From: UMGS1370 sp963557065
Lineage (GTDB): Bacteria; Bacillota; Clostridia; Lachnospirales; Lachnospiraceae
Assembly (NCBI GenBank): GCA_963557065.1
Contig: CAUWCT010000005.1
Location: 1 to 64,000, forward strand
Direction: 5' to 3'
Length of the DNA: 64,000 nt
The translations under genes were made by a program, and so were the position numbers. Positions 32,927-41,437 of the stretch are shown here, piece by piece (the first letter of the stretch is position 1; each line of letters starts with the position of its first letter). The notes beneath the pieces were generated by a model. That model was not told the DNA's origin and searched no databases. It worked only from the letters and a program-made list of their open reading frames with translations.

Positions 32927-33548
32927 CCTGCGTGTTATGATTCTTATTTCTTTTTTCCAATAATACTTTATATACATAACTCCGGATGGCTGCGTCTGCC
33001 CCGTCTGTCAGATTCAAAAAGATACATCCGTATCCATATTTTCCATCTGGCTGCGAAGAAGCCCTTATTGCCATGGCTTCAAATTTTCTCTCCAATTTCT
33101 TAAATACATAACTGAATGTTATCTTTTCATCCTTCTCCAAAGCCTGTCCTGTTGTTACAAAAAATCCGCCGGCGCTTAAGTTCTCAATAACTCCAAAAAA
33201 GCTGCCATGTTTTTCTGATGAAAACATCACTTCTATTTTTACCTTTGCTCTGACATCTTTCTGGCGCTGCACCACATTTTTTACCTCTAAAATGTCACAG
33301 TCCGCCGTCCAGGGTTCTACCATATTCGGGAATGCCGGATTTCTCCTGATTGTAACCAGACAGTATGCAATCACCAATCCCTTCTGCATATCATAGAAAT
33401 CAACGCGGGTTTTAAATTTGCAGTCTTTGAGATGATATGTATTAAAGAACAAGGAACATTTGTCTTTGATAAACTCTACTCTGGCCTCTGCCAGGCGCCC
33501 TCCATCCGGCGTATACACCAAACACCTGTCACAATCCTTCAGCACCAT
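32913..33548 (-). CDS. PilZ-domain protein (YcgR-like)
   Basis: The 211-residue protein has an N-terminal YcgR-like beta domain (about 1-88) and a C-terminal PilZ domain (about 92-200), the arrangement of cyclic-di-GMP-responsive flagellar brakes. The second PilZ motif NxSxxG is intact (N123, S125, G128), but the arginine motif reads Q94-R-Q-K-D-V-R100, so the first arginine of RxxxR is replaced by Gln96; binding affinity is therefore uncertain. It is next to the flagellar island and downstream of a lytic transglycosylase gene on the same strand, 43 bases apart. Confidence 0.85.
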   Translation of the reverse strand: MVLKDCDRCLVYTPDGGRLAEARVEFIKDKCSLFFNTYHLKDCKFKTRVDFYDMQKGLVIAYCLVTIRRNPAFPNMVEPWTADCDILEVKNVVQRQKDVRAKVKIEVMFSSEKHGSFFGVIENLSAGGFFVTTGQALEKDEKITFSYVFKKLERKFEAMAIRASSQPDGKYGYGCIFLNLTDGADAAIRSYVYKVLLEKRNKNHNTQEKGE

Positions 33549-33591
33549 ATCCCCTTATCTCCTCTTGTCTTTCCATATAACTAAATTGCTT

Positions 33592-34356
33592 TTAAATTAA
33601 AAATTCTCCTACCTGCCTGTCTGCATCCATCATCATCTGCAGACGCATAATCTGTATCAGATTTGCAAAACTTTCCTGATCCATTGTCACTGTCCCGGAA
33701 GAAGGGTCTGCAGTAATTCCGCTTAGGAGAGCTGCGTTATAGCCATAATTTCCTCCGCCTAATGCTGCCAGACTATATCCGGCGTTCTGACTGCCTGTCC
33801 CCGTCATGCCATAGCCGCCTCCCAATCCGGTCATCACAGTCCGATTTGCCGAAAGCGCTTCCTCACCCATATAGGACATAACCTTTTTCACATAGTTCTG
33901 TGTCTCCTTGTAAGGAGGAACTCCGCCGTACTTTTGAACGGCTCCGGGGCCTGCATTGTAGGCCGCAAGAGCCAGTTCTACATCGCCGAATCTGTCTAAA
34001 TTCTCCTTTAAATACTTGGCCCCGCCCATAATGTTCTGTCTTGCATCAAAGGGATCGGTAACGCCCAGGCTTTTTGCTGTCCCCGGCATTAGCTGCATCA
34101 CGCCCATAGCCCCTGCATGGGAAACCGCCTGGGGATTAAATCCGGACTCCTGCTTTGCTACTGCCTTTAAAAGGTTCTCCGGCACCTGATACCGATTGGC
34201 CGCCTCTGCAAATATTGCATCCATCTGCTCCGGTACCCCGCCTATTTTTTCCTTCATAACATTGCCAAAACCTGAAACTCCGCTGGCAACAGAACCTTTC
34301 GTTCCCTGGCTCTGCAGCATAGCCTGCGCTTCTGACACTGACGAAATCAAACTCAT
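33592..34356 (-). CDS. Lytic transglycosylase (SLT domain)
   Basis: The protein (254 residues from the ATG at 34356) contains a family 1 SLT domain: catalytic glutamate E70 in KQESGFNP, then GAMGVMQLMPGTAKSLG and LALAAYNAGPGAV. It should cleave peptidoglycan glycan strands. No signal peptide is evident, so it may be exported by the flagellar apparatus or act as a rod-penetration enzyme, a common role for SLT genes placed among flagellar genes. The frame extends 21 codons upstream into the preceding gene's end; the first methionine with an upstream GGAG (13 bases away) is at 34356. A Gly/Tyr-rich C-terminal tail follows the domain. Confidence 0.88.
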   Translation of the reverse strand: MSLISSVSEAQAMLQSQGTKGSVASGVSGFGNVMKEKIGGVPEQMDAIFAEAANRYQVPENLLKAVAKQESGFNPQAVSHAGAMGVMQLMPGTAKSLGVTDPFDARQNIMGGAKYLKENLDRFGDVELALAAYNAGPGAVQKYGGVPPYKETQNYVKKVMSYMGEEALSANRTVMTGLGGGYGMTGTGSQNAGYSLAALGGGNYGYNAALLSGITADPSSGTVTMDQESFANLIQIMRLQMMMDADRQVGEFLI

Positions 34357-34379
34357 CTTTTTGTACCTGCTCCTTTCAT

Positions 34380-35531
34380 TTATCCCTGATGGGCAATCCC
34401 ATCCGGTCCTATCGTCCATCCGTCTATATGAGAATTTACCACCATACGGCCATTGCTGTCCAGGAAATACCAGTTAGCGCCATCATGAATCCATCCGGTT
34501 CTCATTCTTCCAGTGGAATCCATATAGTACCATGCGCCCGGCTCCGGCTGAATCCAGCCTGTCTTCATATCCCCGGAAGGTCCCAGATAATACCAGTTTC
34601 CGTCTGCAAATGCCCAACCTGTGCGCATAATGCCGTCCTCGTCCATGAGATACCACTTTCCGCCATAAGGAAGCCATCCCCTGACTCTCTTGCCTTTATC
34701 GTCAAAATAGAACCAGCTTCCAGCCACCTTTTCCCATGCATTGCGGACTTTTTTCCCTCCTGGAAGCACATAACTGTCCCCTTTTAAGGAACCTCCGTCA
34801 TCTGATCCTTCTGCTTCTTCCTCCACATCTTCCCAAAAGAAATCCTGATCGGAAGACGTTACCTTATTCCCTTCTTTCAGGTATTTCCTCTCATCTGAAT
34901 CAGTGGGAACCGCCTTTACTTCATAATAATAAATCTTACCAGTATCCTGCATATACTCAGACAGGTCAATACTGTTATTTTCTGTGTTCAGACGCTTTAC
35001 CAGTTTGTCATCCCCGTAAAGTTCCACTGTATACCCCGGAGCAAATTTTACCGGATCCCACACTGCCTTGTGTTTTGCACTGCTGCTCCACCCGGCTTTT
35101 TTCGTATCGCCTAGCACCATGATTGGCGTATACTCTGCTTTTACCTGTAACATCCCGTCTCCTGCTGCCTTTGCAGATACAAATTCTGCTCCGCTTACTC
35201 TGCACTGAGACTTGTCCAGAGACACCGGGAAATATTTTCCCTCATCTGCTTTTATATTGATTTCCACCCGTACTGGTTTGCCCGGTTTCCACTTTTCGTA
35301 ATCTGTACCAAACTCGTAATCCTGAATGACGCAGTCTGAACCGGACACTGTAATCTCCGGCATAGGAATTTCTTCCTGCTCTCCAAAACTGGATTTAAAC
35401 GTCACTGATACTTTTTCTATAACGCTGGATTCTGCTCCGTAAACGGTCTGAACCCCAAAGCAGACATGATTTCCTAAGATCAGAACCGTCCCCAGGCACA
35501 GAGCAGCGCCCAGTTTCTTCCACATTTTCAT
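34380..35531 (-). CDS. Secreted cell-wall-binding repeat protein
   Basis: The 383-residue protein starts with a signal peptide (cleavage expected near VYGAE, about residue 33). A beta-rich domain of about 100 residues and a fibronectin-like segment (KAVWDPVKFAPGYTVELYGD) follow. The C-terminal 120 residues hold about five choline-binding/CW-type repeats (WYLMDEDGIMRTGWAFADG, WYYLGPSGDMKTGW, WYYMDSTGRMRTGW, WYFLDSNGRM). It should be attached non-covalently to the wall. No catalytic domain is visible. A paralogue with the same layout lies directly upstream, and a lytic transglycosylase gene directly downstream. Confidence 0.82.
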   Translation of the reverse strand: MKMWKKLGAALCLGTVLILGNHVCFGVQTVYGAESSVIEKVSVTFKSSFGEQEEIPMPEITVSGSDCVIQDYEFGTDYEKWKPGKPVRVEINIKADEGKYFPVSLDKSQCRVSGAEFVSAKAAGDGMLQVKAEYTPIMVLGDTKKAGWSSSAKHKAVWDPVKFAPGYTVELYGDDKLVKRLNTENNSIDLSEYMQDTGKIYYYEVKAVPTDSDERKYLKEGNKVTSSDQDFFWEDVEEEAEGSDDGGSLKGDSYVLPGGKKVRNAWEKVAGSWFYFDDKGKRVRGWLPYGGKWYLMDEDGIMRTGWAFADGNWYYLGPSGDMKTGWIQPEPGAWYYMDSTGRMRTGWIHDGANWYFLDSNGRMVVNSHIDGWTIGPDGIAHQG

Positions 35532-35564
35532 TGAACACCTCCGCTGTCTTTTTGTTGTATCTGC

Positions 35565-36953
35565 CTACCGCCAGACTCCATCCTGATCTACGTAAAAACC
35601 GTCCACTGCAGTGCTGTATGCCATGGCCTTAGAATCCGGATAAAAATAATACCAGTTTCCGTCAATCTGGCACCAGCCATCCACAAGTTCTCCATTGGCA
35701 TCTGCATAATACGTCTGGTTGTCCCGCTTAATCCATCCTGTAAACATAGCGCCCTGCAGACTGTTTTCCACTGTATTCAGATAGTACCATTTATCATTTT
35801 GAAGCAACCAGCCAGTATACATGGAGCCGTCATTGTTAAAATAGTAATAATAAGGCCCAATCACTCTCCAGCCAGGACCAGTCATGACTCCGGCCGTCTC
35901 CCCATCGTCCTCACCAGTGGCAAAATAGTACCACTTGCCGTCAATAGAGGCCCAGCCCACTGCCATCTGTCCATTGGGATACAGGTAATAATAGTCTTCT
36001 CCCTGTTTCAGCCAGCCGGTCTGCATCACTCCGTCTCCATTAAAGTAATACCACTGACCCTCAATGTACTCCCATCTGCTGCTGCACAGACTGCCATCTG
36101 GATAGTAAAAACGCCATATATCGCTGTCTTTGTTCCAGCCCGGCTTTTTTGCTCCATGAACCACATTGCTGCCAGGTTTCTGCTGTCCTTTTCCATCTGA
36201 TACATAGCGGTCTGTAATCTGGAGTTCTCCTGATTCAATCCAGTCGCTTCTGCCGCCGTACTTGGACTGAGAACTGTCTTTCGGAATCGTTCTCACCTTA
36301 AACATATAGTTGCCGGCCTTGGTCATATAAGGATAGAAATTATACTGCAGAGAAGATGTGCCGGGAACCTTGTACACAGACTTTCCGTCTCTGTAAAGCT
36401 GTACCTCATAATACCCTGAAGTATTGTCCGGCTTTTCCCATCTGGCCACTCCCAGATTGTCCTCATACCAGAATGCGTCTAAGGGCTCCTCATAATCCCC
36501 CTTTACCGGTTTTACCCGAAGGGTCACTACCAAATCATCTCCGTCTCTTCTGGCTGACACAAACGTGCCGCCGCTGACTGATACAGAAGATTTTTTATAG
36601 CTGGCTAAAAAATAATTCTCGCTGACATCTTCCGGCTCCAGGGTCACTGTCATACGGGGTTCGTCTCCCGTCTCCAACTCTCTGGTGCTGTCAACCCACT
36701 CTGCTTCTGTCACATGGTACTTGCTGTTGGACACGCTTACCTTCACACCGCGCTCTCCTGCACTCCCACTGCCAATCTCAATATCCGGAAGTCCAAACCC
36801 CGGCTCCAGTTTAGAATCTACTCTTACACTGACGGAACTAATCGCCTTGGAACCCGCAAAAGCGGTCTGCGAAAGACCAAACGCCAGCACTCCTGCCAGT
36901 ATCAGCCCCCATAAGCGTCTGCCTGTTTTCTTACTCCTGCTCTCCTTCTCCAT
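35565..36953 (-). CDS. Secreted cell-wall-binding repeat protein, paralogue of the neighbour
   Basis: This 462-residue protein has a basic N-terminus and signal sequence (LWGLILAGVLAFGLSQTAFA), two beta-type domains like those of the next gene (ending in a fibronectin-like ARWEKPDNTSGYYEVQLYRDG), and about seven C-terminal CW-type repeats of the form WYYFNGDGVMQTGW. A longer frame begins at 36992, but AGGAGG 6 bases before the ATG at 36953 fixes the start, which overlaps the upstream ylqH-like gene by 23 bases. The overlap ties these wall proteins to the flagellar export operon. Function is unknown beyond wall binding. Confidence 0.82.
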   Translation of the reverse strand: MEKESRSKKTGRRLWGLILAGVLAFGLSQTAFAGSKAISSVSVRVDSKLEPGFGLPDIEIGSGSAGERGVKVSVSNSKYHVTEAEWVDSTRELETGDEPRMTVTLEPEDVSENYFLASYKKSSVSVSGGTFVSARRDGDDLVVTLRVKPVKGDYEEPLDAFWYEDNLGVARWEKPDNTSGYYEVQLYRDGKSVYKVPGTSSLQYNFYPYMTKAGNYMFKVRTIPKDSSQSKYGGRSDWIESGELQITDRYVSDGKGQQKPGSNVVHGAKKPGWNKDSDIWRFYYPDGSLCSSRWEYIEGQWYYFNGDGVMQTGWLKQGEDYYYLYPNGQMAVGWASIDGKWYYFATGEDDGETAGVMTGPGWRVIGPYYYYFNNDGSMYTGWLLQNDKWYYLNTVENSLQGAMFTGWIKRDNQTYYADANGELVDGWCQIDGNWYYFYPDSKAMAYSTAVDGFYVDQDGVWR

Positions 36954-37251
36954 CCTCTGCCTCCTTTTTTTCTTCTGTTTCTCCAGGGACAAAGCCTAAA
37001 AAGTACAGGTAAATCTCCACAACAGCCTGGTAAAGTTCCTCCGGGATTGATGCGCCCAGCTTCACCTGATTGAGCAGGGTTGCCAGAGAATCATCCTCAT
37101 AAATAGGAACCCCCGCTTCCATGGCTGCCTCCGTAATCCTCTCCGCCATATATCCCATGCCTGACGCCACCACTACCGGAGCTCCGTTTTTCTCCGGATC
37201 ATATTTAAGCGCCACTGCTTTTTTCTTCATCAAATCATCAAATTCTGACAT
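36931..37251 (-). CDS. YlqH-like protein (FlhB C-terminal domain homologue)
   Basis: The 106-residue protein resembles only the cytoplasmic C-terminal domain of FlhB. KAVALKYDPEKNGAPVVVASG aligns with FAVALKYDPHSHGAPVVLAKG of the FlhB encoded at 59335-60411, and EELYQAVVEIYLYF with the FlhB end. The autocleavage NPTH loop is absent. Such stand-alone FlhB-C proteins (YlqH/FlhX) are known near flagellar loci and can partly substitute for the FlhB C-domain. GGAG lies 12 bases before the ATG at 37251. It overlaps the upstream gene by 14 bases, giving a YlqG-YlqH-like pair, and ends with an acidic tail. Confidence 0.8.
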   Translation of the reverse strand: MSEFDDLMKKKAVALKYDPEKNGAPVVVASGMGYMAERITEAAMEAGVPIYEDDSLATLLNQVKLGASIPEELYQAVVEIYLYFLGFVPGETEEKKEAEDGEGEQE

Positions 37252-38662
37252 TAATGGTTCTCTCCTTCTCCTGAATCTCCGGAAATACATCCTGCAGACG
37301 AAGTTCGCCCTTCTTTTCTCTGACCAGAAGCCTGCTTACATCCAGACCGTTCTTTTTCAGAATCCCTGAAATGCTTCCCTGAATAGCGCCTGTCTCATCT
37401 GCCAGCACAGGAGGTATATATAACTGCATGTCCATCTGCCGGTCCTGCATGGACATGACCATGTCAAATCTTCCCAGTTCTCTGATATCAAACTTGAAAA
37501 ACATCTTAATCTTCCGGCTGCCTCCCTGTTCCTTATCCGCATCCGGGTCCGCCCAGATCTCAGACATAACGTCTTTCCCCTGATACTGGAACGGCACTAA
37601 GAGATGAAGCAGGGGGAGATACACACTCTCGTTAATCAGCATTCCATTTAAAATATTGTAGAACTGCTGAATATTTTCCAGTCCGGCCTTTCCCTCCGCT
37701 CCTTTTAACAGAAGGGACGAAAACGCATCAGAAAAATCGTCTTTCCCGCGGGCTGCACCTGCATTCTCTAATAACTCCTGCAAATCCGGAATCCCGTCTT
37801 TGAAATATTTCTCCATCTCCCGGTTGCCGGTCATCCACTGATAAAGCTGGGCCAGCTGATCCCCGTCTCCGTTTTCATAGCGCACTGCATGGAGCACCAG
37901 AAACATCACCGCATCCCGGACTGCACCGTAATCATGGGTACGGGAAATATATCTGGCCAAAAACGGAATCAGACGGCCATTTAAGAGTTCCGTATTGGCT
38001 GCGGTATCGCCGTTTTTTGCCTCCCAGTTCATGCCCTCTAAGATCTGTTCAAATTCGCCTCTGAAATTTTTAAGCATCAGGCGGCTGATGTCTTCTGTCA
38101 GAGAATGCATCTGGGTAAGAAGATGTTCTCCTGACGTATAATCATTATATCCTTTCAGAAAAGCCATGACTGCTTCTTTTAGTCCCAGAGAAGAGTTCTG
38201 GGAGAGGACGGCCCGCAGGCCATCAAAAAACGCTCCGGAAAACTTTACCTGAGAGGCCTGCTGATTCTGAAAAAACTGAATGAGTTCCTCCCTGGAACCA
38301 ATCTGCATGGATGCAAATAACTGGTCAATCAGATCCCCTACTGATTCCTGGCCGGCAAACAAAAGGGACATGCCATCCATCTGAAAAAGCTGCTTTAAAA
38401 GCGATGGAAGATCCGTTGCGTCTTTTAATCTCTGAATAAACGCGCCGTAATTGCTCTCATAATCAATCACGCTGTACTTGTCCCCGGCAGCCGCTGCTCC
38501 TGCTCCGCCTTTTTCCTGGCCGTCTGCTCTGACAACGCGGGACGGGTCCACCTGGTTTTGTATCTGCTGGCGGTCTACACGCTCCCTGCCCTCTCTGTTA
38601 TCCAGTATCCGGTTATCTATATTGTTATCTGAAGGCTTTGTCACCTGTAAAATATTCGCCAT
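37238..38662 (-). CDS. YlqG/FliK-like flagellar protein (tentative)
   Basis: The 474-residue protein is largely helical in the middle and has a C-terminal segment of about 90 residues with hook-length-control (FliK C-domain) character: ELGRFDMVMSMQDRQMDMQLYIP followed by ISGILKKNGLDVSRLLV. It is followed, with a 14-base overlap, by a YlqH-like gene, which is the same order as ylqG-ylqH in Bacillus. There is no signal peptide or membrane helix. I infer a FliK/YlqG-type role in flagellar export or hook length, but the N-terminal 370 residues are not recognised. It is divergent from the flgM operon. Confidence 0.55.
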   Translation of the reverse strand: MANILQVTKPSDNNIDNRILDNREGRERVDRQQIQNQVDPSRVVRADGQEKGGAGAAAAGDKYSVIDYESNYGAFIQRLKDATDLPSLLKQLFQMDGMSLLFAGQESVGDLIDQLFASMQIGSREELIQFFQNQQASQVKFSGAFFDGLRAVLSQNSSLGLKEAVMAFLKGYNDYTSGEHLLTQMHSLTEDISRLMLKNFRGEFEQILEGMNWEAKNGDTAANTELLNGRLIPFLARYISRTHDYGAVRDAVMFLVLHAVRYENGDGDQLAQLYQWMTGNREMEKYFKDGIPDLQELLENAGAARGKDDFSDAFSSLLLKGAEGKAGLENIQQFYNILNGMLINESVYLPLLHLLVPFQYQGKDVMSEIWADPDADKEQGGSRKIKMFFKFDIRELGRFDMVMSMQDRQMDMQLYIPPVLADETGAIQGSISGILKKNGLDVSRLLVREKKGELRLQDVFPEIQEKERTINVRI

Positions 38663-38803
38663 CGCTCCTCCTCATTTCCATAGCTGAGCTTCTCTTTTTG
38701 TAATCTGAAACGGCATATCTTCTCGCCGTTCTGATCTGTTATACCTACTTTACTATACTACATTTTGGGGGTAAATGCAATTCACGTTTTTTTCTCTCTA
38801 CTC

Positions 38804-38830
38804 TTATCTATCGCCAAAAAATGCCGATAA
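38804..38830 (+). promoter_or_regulatory. Sigma-28 (SigD)-type promoter of the flgM operon
   Basis: TTAT (38804-38807) and GCCGATAA (38823-38830) are separated by 15 bases. The -10 matches the sigma-28 consensus GCCGATAA exactly; the -35 differs from TAAA. The same geometry and the same TTAT are seen before fliD at 50083-50109. The leader is about 60 bases and includes a TTCCAT-TTT-ATGGAA hairpin just before the ribosome binding site. Confidence 0.65.
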
Positions 38831-38898
38831 AATAAGTAAGACCGAGAAAAGCTGTGCGGTTTTCCGCCAGACTTTCCATTTTATGGAAGGAGGACGCT

Positions 38899-39198
38899 AT
38901 GAATATCAGATTATATACAGGTACAGATTATCAGAATTATTCTTCATTTTCACCTGTCACAGAAAAAACCAGGCCCCAGGCAGAAAAGGCTGCGGGCAAT
39001 TTTGATACAGTGACTCTGCAAAAGACCGCACCTGCTGACGAAGAGGGATTTGCCCGGATTCTGGCCAGGCAGGCTGCCTCAAAACTTGGGCAGGGAGCCA
39101 GTACAGAAAAGGTAATGGGGTTAAAGCAGCAGGTCGCATCCGGCGCTTATCATCCGGATTCCGCCTCTATCGCCAGACATATACTGGGTTACAGCTAA
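38899..39198 (+). CDS. flgM: Anti-sigma-28 factor FlgM
   Basis: The 99-residue protein has an unstructured polar N-terminus and the FlgM C-terminal sigma-binding helices: KVMGLKQQVASGAYHPDSAS then IARHILGY. FlgM holds sigma-28 inactive until it is exported after hook completion. It heads an operon in exactly the Bacillus order (flgM-flgN-flgK-flgL-yviE-fliW-csrA), which confirms the weakly conserved sequence. A longer frame starts upstream, but AAGGAGG 5 bases before the ATG at 38899 fixes the start. The sigma-28-type promoter upstream gives the usual feedback loop. Confidence 0.85.
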   Translation: MNIRLYTGTDYQNYSSFSPVTEKTRPQAEKAAGNFDTVTLQKTAPADEEGFARILARQAASKLGQGASTEKVMGLKQQVASGAYHPDSASIARHILGYS

Positions 39199-39219
39199 GT
39201 TACTGACAAGGAGGACATT

Positions 39220-39705
39220 ATGACAGAGCAGACAACATCCACCTCTTCTGCATTCGAAGAATTTATCCAGGTTCTTCAGCAGCTGACTGCAGTGACAGAC
39301 GATCTGGCCAGTCAGGAGGAACAGAAGGCTCAGGCCGCTTCTCTTGGCCAGCATCATTTAATTACAGGATTTTTGAATCATGAGCAGGCGCAGATATTAA
39401 AACTCCGGGGTCTGGAGCAGAAGCGGATGCAGCTTGCAGACAGATTTGGCTGGAAAGATTTGACTTTCCGTCAGATTTTAGAACAGGCAGATGAAACGCA
39501 GACTTCCCGGTTATCCCCTGCCTTTGAAGACTTGAACCGCCAGGTAAAGCGCTTAAAAGCAGCCAAGGATGCTGCCGATAAGGTAATCCGGGTCCGCATG
39601 CGGGAATTGGATTCAGCCATTGCTGCCATGCAGGGCCGTCTCCCTGAAGATGTAGAGGCGTCCCGCAAAAGCGTCCCCCCGCATTTCCAGGATAAATACG
39701 TTTAG
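39220..39705 (+). CDS. flgN: FlgN-like flagellar export chaperone
   Basis: The 161-residue, highly helical protein has the coiled-coil pattern of FlgN, the chaperone for hook-filament junction proteins FlgK and FlgL. Sequence similarity to the family is only general (EEFIQVLQQLTAVTDDLASQEEQKAQA, ILKLRGLEQKRMQLADRFGW), but the position between flgM and flgK is decisive. GGAGG lies 8 bases before the ATG. It should act in the cytoplasm. Confidence 0.8.
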   Translation: MTEQTTSTSSAFEEFIQVLQQLTAVTDDLASQEEQKAQAASLGQHHLITGFLNHEQAQILKLRGLEQKRMQLADRFGWKDLTFRQILEQADETQTSRLSPAFEDLNRQVKRLKAAKDAADKVIRVRMRELDSAIAAMQGRLPEDVEASRKSVPPHFQDKYV

Positions 39706-39728
39706 ATAATCATGGAGGAACTATCATT

Positions 39729-41414
39729 ATGAGATCAACTTTTTCCGGTATCAATACTGCGCTTTCAGCCCTCCAGGCGAATCAGAAGCGCCTCGACATT
39801 ATTGGACAGAATCTTTCCAATATGAATACTCCCGGTTATACCCGTCAGCAGCTGATAACATCCAGTTTAAACTATTCCTACCCGATTTCCCATTATAATA
39901 ATGGCTCTGAAGTTGCGGTTGGCTTTGGCGTACACATGGATCGGGTTTCACAGATTCGGGACCCGTATCTGGATGTTCAGTACCGTTCCCAGATGAACAA
40001 ATCCGGCTACACTGATTCCCTTCAGACTGCTCTGGATTCTCTTTCAAAAGTTCTGGATGAATCCAACATCAGCGGTATCCGTCAGGCTTTTGACGACATT
40101 CAGTCAACTTTAACCAACATGCAGGATGCTTCCAAGGTTGATGAACCTGTCTATGAAGCAGAGCTCCGTTCCCGTATGCAGAAGCTGACCAATCTTTTAA
40201 ATCAGGCTGCCAAGCAGATTCAGGACGCAGAAAAGGCAGAGTTTGATCGTCTCAACGGCGAAGGCAGCAGCGAACAGGGAGCTGTGCAGCAGGTAAACGA
40301 CTTACTGCGCCAGATCGGTGATTTAAATATCCGCATTAAAGAAAATCAGATCATGGGACAGCCCAGTCTGGAACTGATGGACGAGCGGAACGTGCTGTTG
40401 GATCAGCTGGCCAGCTATATTCCCATTGAGGTTACTTATTTTAAAGATCCTGACCACAGCGGACCTATACTGGATGCTGGCGGACAGCCTGTTCTGGACG
40501 CCAACGGCAAGCCCATGCTCAAAGAGTTTGAGTATGATAAAAACGGCAATATTATCGGCAAAAAAGAGTGGCCGGATGACGTCCGCGTCACCATGTCCTA
40601 TAAAGATGCCAACGGCAACTCCCAGACCCTTACTCTTATCGATGGCACTAATGGCGGCAAAGGCGCTAATTATGGCAGTCTTGAACTTAAAGGCGATCGG
40701 AATAACCCTACTGATGTTTCCATTGACATTAAAGATGCTGCCGGAAATATCGTTAATAACTTTTCCGCAAAGGGCAATCAGTTTGACGGCGGTTCCATTC
40801 AGGCCAGTCTGGATATGCTTGGCAAAGCGGGCACAGGACAAATGATTCCCGGTACTCAGACCCAGGATGATATCAGAGGCTATCAGTATTATATGAATCG
40901 CCTGGATGAGCTGGCATATCAATTTGCCAAAACCTTTAACGAACTCAATAATGGCGGCAGCGCAGCAAATCCAGGCGGAAATCTTTTTGAAACCAGCGAT
41001 GGCGGAAATAAAATCAATGCTTCCAATATCTCTATCAGCAAAGACTGGATCAGCGGAAATGCTTCCATTGCATCCGGCAAGGAGAATCACAATGATGTAG
41101 TTCTGGAGATGTTAAAGGCCATGTCTGACACTTATAAAGATTTAGGAGATAAATCTTTTGCCGACTATATGAACAATATTTCTGTAGTATGGGCCAATGA
41201 TTTGAGTACCAATCAGGAATCCCTTAAAACAGAGGTTACTGTATTAAATGGCATTCAGAATGCCAGAGACTCTGTATCCGGAGTCAGCCTGGATGAAGAA
41301 GCTGCCAATATGATGGCATTTGCTTCTGCATATAACGCCGCATCCAGACTCATGACAACTTTAGACGAAGCCCTTGACCGCTTAATCAATAATACCGGCA
41401 TTGTCGGACGTTAA
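39729..41414 (+). CDS. flgK: Flagellar hook-associated protein FlgK (HAP1)
   Basis: The 561-residue protein has the FlgK N-terminal rod-type motif (FSGINTALSALQANQKRLDIIGQNLSNMNTPGYTRQ) and the C-terminal coiled coil ending LMTTLDEALDRLINNTGIVGR, with the conserved SGVSLDEEAANMMAFASAYNAASR segment. FlgK forms the first junction layer between hook and filament. The variable middle includes a stretch rich in Asp, Gly and Asn. GGAGGAACT precedes the ATG. It is co-transcribed with flgN and flgL. Confidence 0.95.
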   Translation: MRSTFSGINTALSALQANQKRLDIIGQNLSNMNTPGYTRQQLITSSLNYSYPISHYNNGSEVAVGFGVHMDRVSQIRDPYLDVQYRSQMNKSGYTDSLQTALDSLSKVLDESNISGIRQAFDDIQSTLTNMQDASKVDEPVYEAELRSRMQKLTNLLNQAAKQIQDAEKAEFDRLNGEGSSEQGAVQQVNDLLRQIGDLNIRIKENQIMGQPSLELMDERNVLLDQLASYIPIEVTYFKDPDHSGPILDAGGQPVLDANGKPMLKEFEYDKNGNIIGKKEWPDDVRVTMSYKDANGNSQTLTLIDGTNGGKGANYGSLELKGDRNNPTDVSIDIKDAAGNIVNNFSAKGNQFDGGSIQASLDMLGKAGTGQMIPGTQTQDDIRGYQYYMNRLDELAYQFAKTFNELNNGGSAANPGGNLFETSDGGNKINASNISISKDWISGNASIASGKENHNDVVLEMLKAMSDTYKDLGDKSFADYMNNISVVWANDLSTNQESLKTEVTVLNGIQNARDSVSGVSLDEEAANMMAFASAYNAASRLMTTLDEALDRLINNTGIVGR

Positions 41415-41437
41415 TTTATTCAGGGAGGTACTACTGC

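Noticed and set aside
34380..36953. The two CW-repeat proteins as N-acetylmuramoyl-L-alanine amidases
   Set aside because: Databases often label CW-repeat proteins this way, but no amidase catalytic domain is present in either protein.
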